Source: Brevibacillus brevis
GTDB taxonomy: Bacteria > Bacillota > Bacilli > Brevibacillales > Brevibacillaceae
Assembly (NCBI RefSeq): GCF_001039275.2
Contig: NZ_CP030117.1
Coordinates: forward strand, 5,807,001 to 5,871,000
Length of the DNA stretch: 64,000 nucleotides
Reading direction: 5' to 3'
Positions 1 to 8,669 of this stretch are shown here, piece by piece. Position 1 is the first letter of the stretch; every line of letters begins with the position of its first letter. The position numbers and the translations under genes are program-made. A model generated the notes under the pieces. It searched no databases. It was given only the letters and a program-made list of their open reading frames with translations, and was not told the origin of the DNA.

Positions 1-412
1 GAGAGCAACTTCGTATCTCATCAAAGGACTCGTACAAACTTTCTTTTTTAGTCTGCCATACTAGATTTTCAAGTGAACTTCTCATACTAACTAAAATAAT
101 CTTGTGACATAACTTTCGCCACTCGATAAGAGTTTCTTTAACTTTTGGCTTTAGTTGCGCATATTTCAAGTACTTCTTTGTTTCAATACGCTTTACCCAT
201 TCTTGATAAAAAATAGTTTCTTCTTCGGTGAAATTTGATTTTTTCAAAATATCTCTCAGACTTCGCTTATTTCTCTTTAAATTCCAATACACATCTAAAT
301 CTAATGGTTTGCAACGGAAATTTTCCATTATTTGAGAATAACATTCGTAATGCCTAAATTTATCCTCCATTACCGTGCCATCAAAATCCAAAAAAAGGAC
401 ATCAAGTTTCAT
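1..412 (-). CDS. HAD-family hydrolase, partial (3' end outside window)
   Basis: The reading frame starts with ATG at 412 behind a clear AAGGAG ribosome site and stays open to the window edge (137 codons seen). The N-terminus MKLDVLFLDFDGTVMEDKF has the HAD motif I DxDGT (nucleophile Asp and general acid Asp). A motif II-like stretch, ILVSMRSS, lies near residue 107. Such phosphatases remove phosphate from sugar phosphates or related small molecules. It lies 17 bp after the ATP-grasp gene on the same strand, as the last visible gene of the glycan locus. The substrate cannot be told from sequence. Confidence 0.8.
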   Translation of the reverse strand, partial: MKLDVLFLDFDGTVMEDKFRHYECYSQIMENFRCKPLDLDVYWNLKRNKRSLRDILKKSNFTEEETIFYQEWVKRIETKKYLKYAQLKPKVKETLIEWRKLCHKIILVSMRSSLENLVWQTKKESLYESFDEIRSCS

Positions 413-428
413 AAATATCTCCTTCCCC

Positions 429-1370
429 TTAAATAAGTAAATCTTCGTACACACGAAGGACATATTTAGGTGAATCTTGATATTTTAAAAAGCCTAACGG
501 ATCATAGGGTAAGTTTCCATGAATACTTAAAAAAGCTGAGGCAAGAGACCATCCATAGGTGGTACTCATAGATGTACCCGCTCCAAGTCGTGGATTTATG
601 TCAATAACTACCCACTGATTGTTCTCATTTTTCATAACCTGATAACAAAACGCTTTTGGTAAGGAGATTACTCCACATATCTTTTTTGTTAACTCATGAA
701 GCTCCCTATCAAACCAAATTTTCGCTTTTGTACATACCCCTGATTTAATTTCCACTCTCTCTCTACATAAACTTCTTATAATCCCATCATTTTGAAAAAC
801 CTCTACTGTTATTTCTGGTCCATTACAAATTTCCTGTACTAAATATCTTTCATCGTTCTTATAAAAATCCACTTCATCTTTTGCCACTTTTCTTACATCG
901 CGGCTTCCAAACCCTAATACGGGTTTAACTATGTACAATGAATTCTGCTCGACAATGTTTTTTGTATATGTTTTCGGTACAGATATTCCTTGTTCTTTCA
1001 AAAATGCTGTCCATACTGCTTTATTCTTTAATAGTGTACTGGTACCTTTTGTTATACCTGTAGAAAGCACTTTTATCTTTAAAAGATCTTGATCGTCAGT
1101 ATTAAAGATGTGAATATCGTGGTCAATTAAAGGGACAATAATATCAATATTATTATCATTTAAGAAATCTATCATATATTCTCTATAACCTGTTGACATA
1201 ACAGAAGGAACCTGCTTAAAATAATCGGCTAATTGAGCCGAAGGAACTAAATGTCTAGGGTTAGTATCGCATATATATAGTTTAAAATTCTCTTTAAACC
1301 TTGATTTGATTAATGTAGAGAGGTGCCAAGCTGTTGCTGTCCCTCCAGCAGTTATTAATATTTTTTTCAT
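429..1370 (-). CDS. ATP-grasp domain ligase
   Basis: This 313-residue protein opens with a Rossmann-like pre-ATP-grasp segment (KKILITAGGTATAW), followed by an ATP-grasp fold. The nucleotide-binding strand is near residues 145-185 (YIVKPVLGFGSRDVRK, then YLVQEICNGPEITVEV), and the metal-binding motif DINPRLGAG is near residue 258. ATP-grasp enzymes of this carbamoyl-phosphate-synthase-like class join a carboxylate to an amine through an acyl-phosphate. In a glycan cluster this suggests attachment of an amino acid or other acid to an amino sugar, which is inference. The start has GGGGATGG upstream. It lies between the methyltransferase and the HAD gene, probably co-transcribed. Confidence 0.8.
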   Translation of the reverse strand: MKKILITAGGTATAWHLSTLIKSRFKENFKLYICDTNPRHLVPSAQLADYFKQVPSVMSTGYREYMIDFLNDNNIDIIVPLIDHDIHIFNTDDQDLLKIKVLSTGITKGTSTLLKNKAVWTAFLKEQGISVPKTYTKNIVEQNSLYIVKPVLGFGSRDVRKVAKDEVDFYKNDERYLVQEICNGPEITVEVFQNDGIIRSLCRERVEIKSGVCTKAKIWFDRELHELTKKICGVISLPKAFCYQVMKNENNQWVVIDINPRLGAGTSMSTTYGWSLASAFLSIHGNLPYDPLGFLKYQDSPKYVLRVYEDLLI

Positions 1371-1383
1371 TGTTCCATCCCCA

Positions 1384-2094
1384 CTACTTCACAGTTGCAA
1401 TAATATATATTTCTGCGGCAATATCTGGGTACAACTCACCCAGTTGAAAAAATGCTTCTAACATTTCTTGTGTCCAAGTTTGTTCAATTTGTTTATCAGA
1501 CACTGGTTTTAACCAGTACCCACCAAATTGTTCTATTTGATAGCCTGCTGTTAAAAAATGCTCCCTAAACATTGCTGGATTATATACTCTTCTATGACCG
1601 TGGTGAATATCTGTAGGATTCAAAGAACTTTCTTTCTCCAGTAATCCCATAAGAACAGCTGCTTGTCTGTGTACACTGTGGGAGTTTGGGACAACTGCGA
1701 TAATTTTTCCATCTGGTTTTAAAAACTTTTTAATATGCATAAGTATAGCTATTGGATTCTCAACATGTTCTAATACATGACCTAGCAGAACATAGTCATA
1801 TTTTTCTTCCAACTCCAGTTCCTCGAAAAGAGAACATATAACTTTAGCATGTGGGTACTTTCGGCGAAGAACATCACAAAAAACAGAAGATCCATCAACA
1901 AGCGTTAATGAATATGCATACTTATCAATGTAACTTGTCATTAAGCCCTCTGCTGGTCCTAACTCTAGAATATCCCCTTTTCTCAAAAACCTTGATATAA
2001 TTTTCGCTGAATACTTTATTGTCTCAGCATTAGCGCCTTTTGCGTACCAACTATCTTCGGCAATTTGATCCAGCTTTTGTTTTTCATTTATCAC
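1384..2094 (-). CDS. Class I SAM-dependent methyltransferase
   Basis: The product is about 236 residues with a Rossmann methyltransferase fold: motif I ILELGPAEGLMTSYI near residue 45 binds SAM, the acidic residue at the end of beta-2 is in LTLVDGS, and motif IV/V is YDYVLLGHVLEHVENP. The His-Val-Leu-Glu-His pattern is typical of the UbiE/Methyltransf_11-like group found in sugar and polyketide clusters. I prefer the GTG at 2094, because GGGAG lies about 8 nt upstream; the in-frame GTG at 2103 directly abuts that site. The 5' end overlaps or abuts the stop of the upstream cupin gene (stop at 2084), suggesting translational coupling. Confidence 0.8.
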   Translation of the reverse strand: MINEKQKLDQIAEDSWYAKGANAETIKYSAKIISRFLRKGDILELGPAEGLMTSYIDKYAYSLTLVDGSSVFCDVLRRKYPHAKVICSLFEELELEEKYDYVLLGHVLEHVENPIAILMHIKKFLKPDGKIIAVVPNSHSVHRQAAVLMGLLEKESSLNPTDIHHGHRRVYNPAMFREHFLTAGYQIEQFGGYWLKPVSDKQIEQTWTQEMLEAFFQLGELYPDIAAEIYIIATVK

Positions 2095-2509
2095 AACTAC
2101 CACTCCCGTTAATCAAGTTCGATAAATTGATAAACGCTGAGTAATCTCGAATATATTCTTCTTCATCATAGAAATCATCAGCTAAAACTACTACAATGCA
2201 ATCCTCGCTAAAATTATAAAGTTCACGCCAAATTAAGCCACTGAGATACAATCCTTTTGAAGGATCATCCAAAACTAAATGTTGTGTTTTTATTCCATCA
2301 TCCAAACTAATATTGCACGAACCCGACATGCATATTAAAACTTGCTGTAATTTTCGGTGAGCATGACAACCACGTCGCATCTCTATTTTTGTTCCAAACA
2401 TATAATAAATACGCTTTATATCAAAAGGTATATTTCTATTATTTTCAATTGCGATTAATGAGCCGCGGTAATCGCCTAATTTTTGGAAATCCAGCAATTC
2501 TATTCTCAT
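2084..2509 (-). CDS. fdtA: FdtA/QdtA-type dTDP-4-keto-6-deoxyglucose 3,4-ketoisomerase (WxcM-like cupin)
   Basis: This 141-residue single-domain cupin has the family's N-terminal pattern (LGDYRGSLIAIENNRNIPFDIKRIYY) and a histidine-containing segment GCHAHRKLQQVLICMSGS. It ends in the usual LADDFYDEEEYIRDYSAFI block. The family converts dTDP-4-keto-6-deoxyglucose to the 3-keto isomer, on the way to 3-amino-3,6-dideoxyhexoses such as Fuc3NAc or Qui3NAc. No aminotransferase or acetyltransferase partner is visible here, so these would be encoded elsewhere. The ATG at 2509 has an AGGAGAAAAAT site. Whether it makes the fuco or quino product cannot be told by eye. Confidence 0.8.
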   Translation of the reverse strand: MRIELLDFQKLGDYRGSLIAIENNRNIPFDIKRIYYMFGTKIEMRRGCHAHRKLQQVLICMSGSCNISLDDGIKTQHLVLDDPSKGLYLSGLIWRELYNFSEDCIVVVLADDFYDEEEYIRDYSAFINLSNLINGSGSCDK

Positions 2510-2559
2510 ATTTTTCTCCTCTTATACCATCTTCAATTTCATTTAATCAGACTAATTTA

Positions 2560-4032
2560 TTAAAATAATATTTGAGGAAAATAATGTTTTATATATGCAT
2601 CTTGTAACAACCTTTGTTTGTGTTGATTTAATATTGATAGTACTGCATCATGGTCGCCAACGAAATTATCACTTTCTTTCAAATTGTTACCGAAGCCGAC
2701 AATATGAGATTTTGGAACATTACTCATTACTTTCTCAAGTTTATTGTTCCAACTAGCTCCTACATGGTTCTTTTCTACATCCTGCTTTTGTGTTATCCCG
2801 CATGAAACCCTGTATTCTGAATTATTGATATATTCTTCAATTTGAAGAAAATAGTCTTCAAAGTTACTGGCATGTTCTTTCATACCGTCATAGTTGCTCA
2901 TTGAAAATAGTGGTGAAAGTGGACTAGGCGATTTAACAACTGGAATCCCATATAGGCAAGCATCAAGTGCTGCGGTAGCCGATCCAACAGGAAAACTTTC
3001 AAGGTAGATATCAGCCACTGAGTAAAACGGAACTAAGTCATTTTGAGTACCTGTGGCAATAATTTTTCCTTCTGATTCGTTGTAAGCATTTTGCCATAAA
3101 GGGTGTTGAGCGCTCGGCCCAACTACAAGAAGAATTATATCTGGATTCCTTTTTAGTAACTCGATACTACTTTTTATAAAATTATACTCTCCAATGGGTT
3201 CATATTTATATGATGACGCAATAGAGAGGAGTACAGTCTGATCTTTATGAATACCTAGCCTTTCACGAAAGTATTTTTTATCTTTTATTTTTACTTCGTC
3301 TAATGGAAGTGGTAATACTGTGGCATTTCGAGCAAATCTCTTTGAATGTGTTAAAAGATTCCCCGACTCCCTAATATCTAAAACAACATCAGCGACACCA
3401 CTCCCAAGCCAAAAAACATGGTCCGCATGATTGAGAAATAATACTGGTGGACCTCCTGGTACTCCAAACGCTATTAAAGGAATCGGATCATTAGGGTGAA
3501 TATGTAATACAATTAGATCTGCCCACTCATATGCAATTGATCTAAGAGCCGCTGCTCGATCTACCATAGAATAACTATCTTCAATTTCAATACATACACC
3601 TCCAGCCTCTTCTGTAGCTTGAATTAGCCAAGCAGGTACTGGGTATGAATTACCTAATTCTTTTTGATTTGTAATAACAATCGCGTGACGTTCATTCCTT
3701 AGTTTGTTTTTCATCCATCTCTCCGCGACCTTTGTGTGTCCCCCTACCGCGTATGTTGTACTGAAAACATGGAGAATTCTACGACTGTCTTCTATAGATG
3801 AAGGAATGTAGTATTTAAAATCCTTTGTATGGTACTGTATCTTTCGTGCAATTTGGTACAGTATTTCTTCCATTTCAGGGTGGCAATAAAAACCCGGGAA
3901 TGACTGCCATGCACTGGTTGAAGCAATAATTGAAGAGAGAATAATTTTGTTATCATTATCCCTTTCAAGAGGAGCAAATACGTGCGTCGCTAGTTTTTCA
4001 AACATAATTCTATTTTCTTTGATGATGGACAT
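2560..4032 (-). CDS. Glycosyltransferase, GT-B fold (group 1/4 like)
   Basis: This 490-residue protein has two Rossmann-like halves. The N-terminal half contains ILHVFSTTYAVGGHTKVAERW, typical of the acceptor domain. The C-terminal half holds VLLSIASSYKYEPIGEYNF and a late segment DIYLESFPVGSATAALDACLYGIPVV. This last segment matches the ESFPxGxxTAxLDA nucleotide-sugar site seen in O-GlcNAc-transferase/SPINDLY-like transferases. It is cytoplasmic, with no membrane segment. It lies 13 bp after the 812-residue transferase and 50 bp before fdtA, within one run of same-strand genes. The sugar and acceptor are unknown. Confidence 0.75.
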   Translation of the reverse strand: MSIIKENRIMFEKLATHVFAPLERDNDNKIILSSIIASTSAWQSFPGFYCHPEMEEILYQIARKIQYHTKDFKYYIPSSIEDSRRILHVFSTTYAVGGHTKVAERWMKNKLRNERHAIVITNQKELGNSYPVPAWLIQATEEAGGVCIEIEDSYSMVDRAAALRSIAYEWADLIVLHIHPNDPIPLIAFGVPGGPPVLFLNHADHVFWLGSGVADVVLDIRESGNLLTHSKRFARNATVLPLPLDEVKIKDKKYFRERLGIHKDQTVLLSIASSYKYEPIGEYNFIKSSIELLKRNPDIILLVVGPSAQHPLWQNAYNESEGKIIATGTQNDLVPFYSVADIYLESFPVGSATAALDACLYGIPVVKSPSPLSPLFSMSNYDGMKEHASNFEDYFLQIEEYINNSEYRVSCGITQKQDVEKNHVGASWNNKLEKVMSNVPKSHIVGFGNNLKESDNFVGDHDAVLSILNQHKQRLLQDAYIKHYFPQILF

Positions 4033-4045
4033 ACATATCGCCCCT

Positions 4046-6484
4046 TTAGATTACACTAACCACTCGTCTAATTAACTCTCTCAAATGTTTCTCATAAGGT
4101 ATTAAACTTGCTATAAATTCTTCACGGAAATTATTTGCATACATGATATTCATTATTTTATTATGGCATTCAATAACTACCTCAATGAATTCTTGATTTT
4201 CTAGTTTTATCCCCCACGCTTCTCCAAAAATTATCATTTTCGCCTGCTCGATGACTTGTCCGATCTCATCTTTCTGGGGATTACTATTATCAATTCCTGA
4301 GAACCCGTTATTTTGTGTGACAATAATATTTTCGAGACTGCATAGCTTCAATAAAGCTAAAACATAACTTTTGTTGATAAAACAATCTTCTAGTAAACCT
4401 TGAGTAGCAAAAAGCTTCTTATCAAATAATCCGTCGAACAAACTTTCGTCCTTTTTCACATCATGTAAAATGATTCTTCCTGCTATTGTATAATTTTCCC
4501 CATATTGATTTACATTCACTTCTTTTCTTATTGACAACACACCATTTATGTTTTCTTTTTTACTATTTAATAGCGTAGTTACTTTATGCTTTATGTTTTC
4601 ACTACATAATTCTATGCCCTCTTGAAAAATATACACGTACTGACCAGAAGCAGCTTCAATAAGTTCATTTACTCTAGACACCATATCTATACTATTTGTT
4701 TGAATATATTTAATTGGGATTGAAGTATCGATCTGTATATGATCGTTACTGTCATAATAGCCATCCGCGATGATCTCTATATGTTTATATGATTGTCTTA
4801 ATAAACTTCGGATTCCTAACTCCAGATCATGAGACAAATGGTAACTAGGAATAATAACACTTACTAATGGGGGGTCAATAAGCGTTTTCTCTTCTAAATG
4901 TTCAAGTGAGTCAATTGATTCGATTAGAATCCTATAAAATCTTCTAAATTCATCGTTGCTTTTAGCTTCTTCTTTGTTGCCCTCTTGACTTATTACTTTA
5001 TCTGCGTACTTTTTAGCACTCTTTAATGCTGATAGATACTTACTAGAATTATTAAAAAAGCCATATTGAGGAGCATGCAATATTTCATGCATGTAGTCTG
5101 CAGTTCCCGCAAGCACCATATTACTTGATTGCTGTTGTTGTTCGCCATGAATTCGAAAATAACTTAATGTCTCTGAAATATACACGATCTTCCCTTTAGC
5201 TAGTAAGTTAAGCCAGGTAGCCATATCTATATTGCAGCCATACTCTCTACCAGAAAATGTTCCAAAGGGAACCGTAAGATCAGATTTCCGAAACAAAGCT
5301 GTTGTAGGTTCACCAATAAAGTTTCCGTTTACACTTAGAATAAAATCCCCAAACTCTATTCCATCTACAGTGGAATCTACCTCGAACAGTCGTTTAGTTA
5401 TTCCCTCTTCTGGATAAGGATTATTTTGATCATCAATAATCAAACGATGTGAGGTTACAATCGTAATCTCCTTATTTGTATCCTCAAGGAAATACTTCAT
5501 CATCTTTTCAATCTTTTCATGATGAAACAGATCAGAGTCGGTCAGATAATTCACATATTCACCATTTGCCAAATCAAAAAGCATAAGATGTTTTTGGAAC
5601 TTCCTTACATTTCCCTCGTTTTTTACATAGCGAATATTTTTAAACTGACTAACGTACTTTTTAATCAACCGTTCAGTCTCGTCATTTGTACTGTCATCAC
5701 CAATAATCACTTCAATATTCGGATAGGTTTGCCCTAATGCGCTTCTTAATGCCAGCTCAAATAATTGAGGTCGATTATAAGTTGGTATTAAAATACTCAC
5801 GAGCGGCAGGTTCTTGTTCTCAGCTTTTTTCCATTCATAGTGGTGAATAAACAAGCTTTTGTAGTAATGATAATTGTCTGTACTCATGATGCCGCAATCA
5901 TGTAAAGCCCAAGGAGACTCTTGTCTAGGAATTACTACTTTTAATCCGTTCAGACAGAACTCGATACTTTGAGATAGATCATAAAAATCCCAGTCATCAA
6001 AGATTTCTTCTTTCCACGGAATATCATACTGTGTAGCCATCAACAGCCCATCGATGACTTCTACACTTTGATATGCTTCCTCAACTTCCCGAAAAGCCAA
6101 TAGTTGCATTTTTCCGGTATGACTGTCATATACCTTCCCGAATAGCTCTTTGCTTTCCCACCAGATCGCGCTAGCAGTTAACTCCTTCGCTCCCATCAAA
6201 CCTAGCATTCCTACTTCAGGGTCATTGCAAAACACTTTCAGGATGTCTTCCACAAAATTTTTATTAATGATAGATACATCTTCCTGTAGATACACCTTGT
6301 ACTTGGCATCGCTAGCTTTCATCGCGTAATTGTATCCTGCAGCCATGCTGGGAGCATCCAGAACAGGTAAAATATCAATCTCATAACCTTCTGGAATCTC
6401 TAAAGCGTGTAAAAACTTAACTGACTCCTCAAACATTCGCTGATCTTTTACACAATAGATAAAGCAGATTTTCTTGTCATTCAT
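4046..6484 (-). CDS. Multidomain GT-A glycosyltransferase (StrF-like domain plus two GT2 domains)
   Basis: This 812-residue protein appears to hold three GT-A modules. Residues 1-215 resemble the StrF-like Glyco_tranf_2_5 family (KYKVYLQEDVSIINKNFV, then IDGLLMATQYDI). A classic GT2 domain begins near residue 228 (LVSILIPTYNRPQLFELALR, IEVIIGDDS). A third, weaker GT2 module begins near residue 540 (LVSVIIPSYHLSHDLELGIR), where the usual DDxS becomes ADGYYDS, so it may be degenerate. It ends 4 bp before the start of the next upstream gene's stop region and is probably in one operon with it. Its length suggests that one protein adds several sugars. Confidence 0.75.
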   Translation of the reverse strand: MNDKKICFIYCVKDQRMFEESVKFLHALEIPEGYEIDILPVLDAPSMAAGYNYAMKASDAKYKVYLQEDVSIINKNFVEDILKVFCNDPEVGMLGLMGAKELTASAIWWESKELFGKVYDSHTGKMQLLAFREVEEAYQSVEVIDGLLMATQYDIPWKEEIFDDWDFYDLSQSIEFCLNGLKVVIPRQESPWALHDCGIMSTDNYHYYKSLFIHHYEWKKAENKNLPLVSILIPTYNRPQLFELALRSALGQTYPNIEVIIGDDSTNDETERLIKKYVSQFKNIRYVKNEGNVRKFQKHLMLFDLANGEYVNYLTDSDLFHHEKIEKMMKYFLEDTNKEITIVTSHRLIIDDQNNPYPEEGITKRLFEVDSTVDGIEFGDFILSVNGNFIGEPTTALFRKSDLTVPFGTFSGREYGCNIDMATWLNLLAKGKIVYISETLSYFRIHGEQQQQSSNMVLAGTADYMHEILHAPQYGFFNNSSKYLSALKSAKKYADKVISQEGNKEEAKSNDEFRRFYRILIESIDSLEHLEEKTLIDPPLVSVIIPSYHLSHDLELGIRSLLRQSYKHIEIIADGYYDSNDHIQIDTSIPIKYIQTNSIDMVSRVNELIEAASGQYVYIFQEGIELCSENIKHKVTTLLNSKKENINGVLSIRKEVNVNQYGENYTIAGRIILHDVKKDESLFDGLFDKKLFATQGLLEDCFINKSYVLALLKLCSLENIIVTQNNGFSGIDNSNPQKDEIGQVIEQAKMIIFGEAWGIKLENQEFIEVVIECHNKIMNIMYANNFREEFIASLIPYEKHLRELIRRVVSVI

Positions 6485-6487
6485 CTG

Positions 6488-8581
6488 TTATGCTCCTTTG
6501 ATTGCAGCCATTAGCTCAAGCACTGTCTCATCTGGCTGCTCAATCTGCTGTACGAAGGATAGTGCTAGTTGTTTTTCACCGTATGCATTCATGACATAGG
6601 CCAAATTATACAGTGTGTGATGATCCAATCGATTGATATCATACGCAGATTGAAGTAGAGGGATAACCTCCTCATGCAAGTCGTTCTCATAACAATGAAC
6701 TCCAATTAGATTAAGTACTTCTACTTTATTTACCACGTCATCTGTTACTACATTTATAATCTCTTCTACAGAAACAACCGCTTGCTTGAGTCCGTTCAGT
6801 AATTCTAAAACTGCTTCCTCTGTTTGAACACCGAACTCAATCCGGCGCACTAAAAATTTAAGTTGCTGCCTATCGAATGGTTCAGGTAACGTCTCCATAT
6901 CTTCACTGGAAACCTTGCTAATCTGCTCTGCGTACCATGCTGCCAGCTCTGTTTCTCCGCTGATTTCCATAACAGCAGATAAATTGTATAGGGTATCCAG
7001 ATTGTGTTCATCCAATTCATAAGCCTTTTGTAAATAGGGAATGACATCTTCGAGATAACCATGTTCAAAATTTTTCACGGCTAGCAGATTTAACGTCGCA
7101 ATTCTGTCATTGGCTTCCGTCATGACCTTCTCAATTACTCGATCACAACCTACATCGCGCAAGGCTTGCAATTGAAAATCTACATTCTCTCCGCGTTGCA
7201 ATTCTTCTATAGAAATAGAAATAGACGGAAATGCTGAATTAGCCGTGGCTTTCAATACAAATTCATAAGCACGATAATAATTTTTCATTTGCTCGTTCGC
7301 ATGAGGGATGATGCTTTCCATAAACTCAACTGTAGACTTATACAACCATATTGGATGTGAACTGTACTCTACTTGTGAAAAGCCCGCAATCCCGAGCATT
7401 TCGGTGAGCTCGTTCAATGTGAAGTACCGCTTCTCATCGTACGCAAATGGAGAAACGCCTTTTGCCAATCCTTCTATGACATGAATATGGTTCAAATTTT
7501 TGTTGATCATGATCAAAGAGCCTCTTGGGTGCAGCAATGATTTTGCTTTTTCTATAAACGCAATAGGATCCGCTACTTTTTCAAGCACATTGTTGATAAC
7601 GATGTACTCAAACAACTCTCCTGTATACTGAGAATGAAAACTTTCCCAATCACCCGTCCTGACATCAGCAAAAGAAGAAGCTTGTCTCGCAGCCGCTTCA
7701 TGAGAATCAAATCCATAAACTTTTGATTTAGGAAAACTATTTTTTGCTTGCAACAGCGTGCCACCGCATCCAGATCCAATCTCCAGCAAAGAAAACGAGT
7801 CTTCTTTGTCATGAGTAATAAGTGGAAGGATTTCATAGCGAATTAGCATCGTTTTTTGGGAATCAAATCCCCATTTCTCAACAAACTTCTCTTCATTTCT
7901 TTTTAGCAAAGACTGATACTCCTTCGGCTTCTCATTAAAAGAAACCGAACCAAAATGATGAATAAACGTGTCTTTGCACAAAATCAGTTTATATCCAGCT
8001 TGCCTGATTCGAATCGAATAATCGTCATCTTCAAAATTGCCTGGGCTGAAAATCTCGTCCAGCTCGCCAACCTTTTCATAGACAACTCTTTTAAAGAGAA
8101 AAGCATACCCGATTAATTTTAAACGTTCTTCCCAAAGGTCCGAATTGCTTGCATTATGTTTTGCAGCAAAAGGCTGCATCTCTTCAAGGGTTTGATAGCT
8201 TACTGGAATGGTTTGATAGTAAGCACATCTATTTGTAATTGGCCCAACAGCACCGATATTATCCTGACTGTACAAGCATGTCAGCAAGTTCTCTAGCCAT
8301 CCCTTTGTTACTACGACATCATTATTTAAGAGCATAATGTTGTCACCGATTGCTATTTTCATTCCCTGATTACACCCTGCTGGGAACCCCATATTTTGGG
8401 TATTAAAAATACTACGGATATCCTGCTGCTCTGATAACCACTGAGTCGTTCCATCTGTTGAGGCATTATCAACTACAATCAGTTCATAACTTTGCGGATT
8501 CGTATACTGGCGTATGCTTTCTATGCAAAGTTTGGTCACCTCTAAATGATTGTGTGTGAGAATAACGATGCTGGTTTTCAT
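6488..8581 (-). CDS. Trifunctional-looking protein: GT2 + SAM methyltransferase + TPR
   Basis: The protein is about 697 residues from the ATG at 8581, which has AGGTGA five bases upstream; the ATG at 8602 lacks a site. Residues 1-240 are a GT2 domain (TSIVILTHNHLEVTKLCIES, LIVVDNASTDGT, LNNDVVV). Residues 260-400 are a methyltransferase (SLLEIGSGCGGTLLQA, then VINNVLEKVADP). From about 470 to the end are TPR-like helices (YLQKAYELDEHNLDTLYNLS and a repeat near the C-terminus). The family is common downstream of flagellin genes in Paenibacillaceae. I infer that it transfers and methylates a sugar on flagellin, with the TPRs docking the protein substrate. Confidence 0.75.
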   Translation of the reverse strand: MKTSIVILTHNHLEVTKLCIESIRQYTNPQSYELIVVDNASTDGTTQWLSEQQDIRSIFNTQNMGFPAGCNQGMKIAIGDNIMLLNNDVVVTKGWLENLLTCLYSQDNIGAVGPITNRCAYYQTIPVSYQTLEEMQPFAAKHNASNSDLWEERLKLIGYAFLFKRVVYEKVGELDEIFSPGNFEDDDYSIRIRQAGYKLILCKDTFIHHFGSVSFNEKPKEYQSLLKRNEEKFVEKWGFDSQKTMLIRYEILPLITHDKEDSFSLLEIGSGCGGTLLQAKNSFPKSKVYGFDSHEAAARQASSFADVRTGDWESFHSQYTGELFEYIVINNVLEKVADPIAFIEKAKSLLHPRGSLIMINKNLNHIHVIEGLAKGVSPFAYDEKRYFTLNELTEMLGIAGFSQVEYSSHPIWLYKSTVEFMESIIPHANEQMKNYYRAYEFVLKATANSAFPSISISIEELQRGENVDFQLQALRDVGCDRVIEKVMTEANDRIATLNLLAVKNFEHGYLEDVIPYLQKAYELDEHNLDTLYNLSAVMEISGETELAAWYAEQISKVSSEDMETLPEPFDRQQLKFLVRRIEFGVQTEEAVLELLNGLKQAVVSVEEIINVVTDDVVNKVEVLNLIGVHCYENDLHEEVIPLLQSAYDINRLDHHTLYNLAYVMNAYGEKQLALSFVQQIEQPDETVLELMAAIKGA

Positions 8582-8612
8582 TCGATCACCTAATCCGTCC
8601 ATACGTTATTTA

Positions 8613-8637
8613 GAAAAAAAGAGAGACCACGGTCTCT
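8613..8637 (-). terminator. Rho-independent terminator after the 650-residue GT2-TPR gene
   Basis: Read on the minus strand, an AGAGAC/GTCTCT stem with a four-base loop is followed by a run of seven T. It lies between the 8670-10622 gene and the next gene downstream, so the rest of the locus needs read-through or its own promoter. Confidence 0.65.
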
Positions 8638-8669
8638 ATCTTCCCTGGAGAAAAGTCTTGGATGACAAT

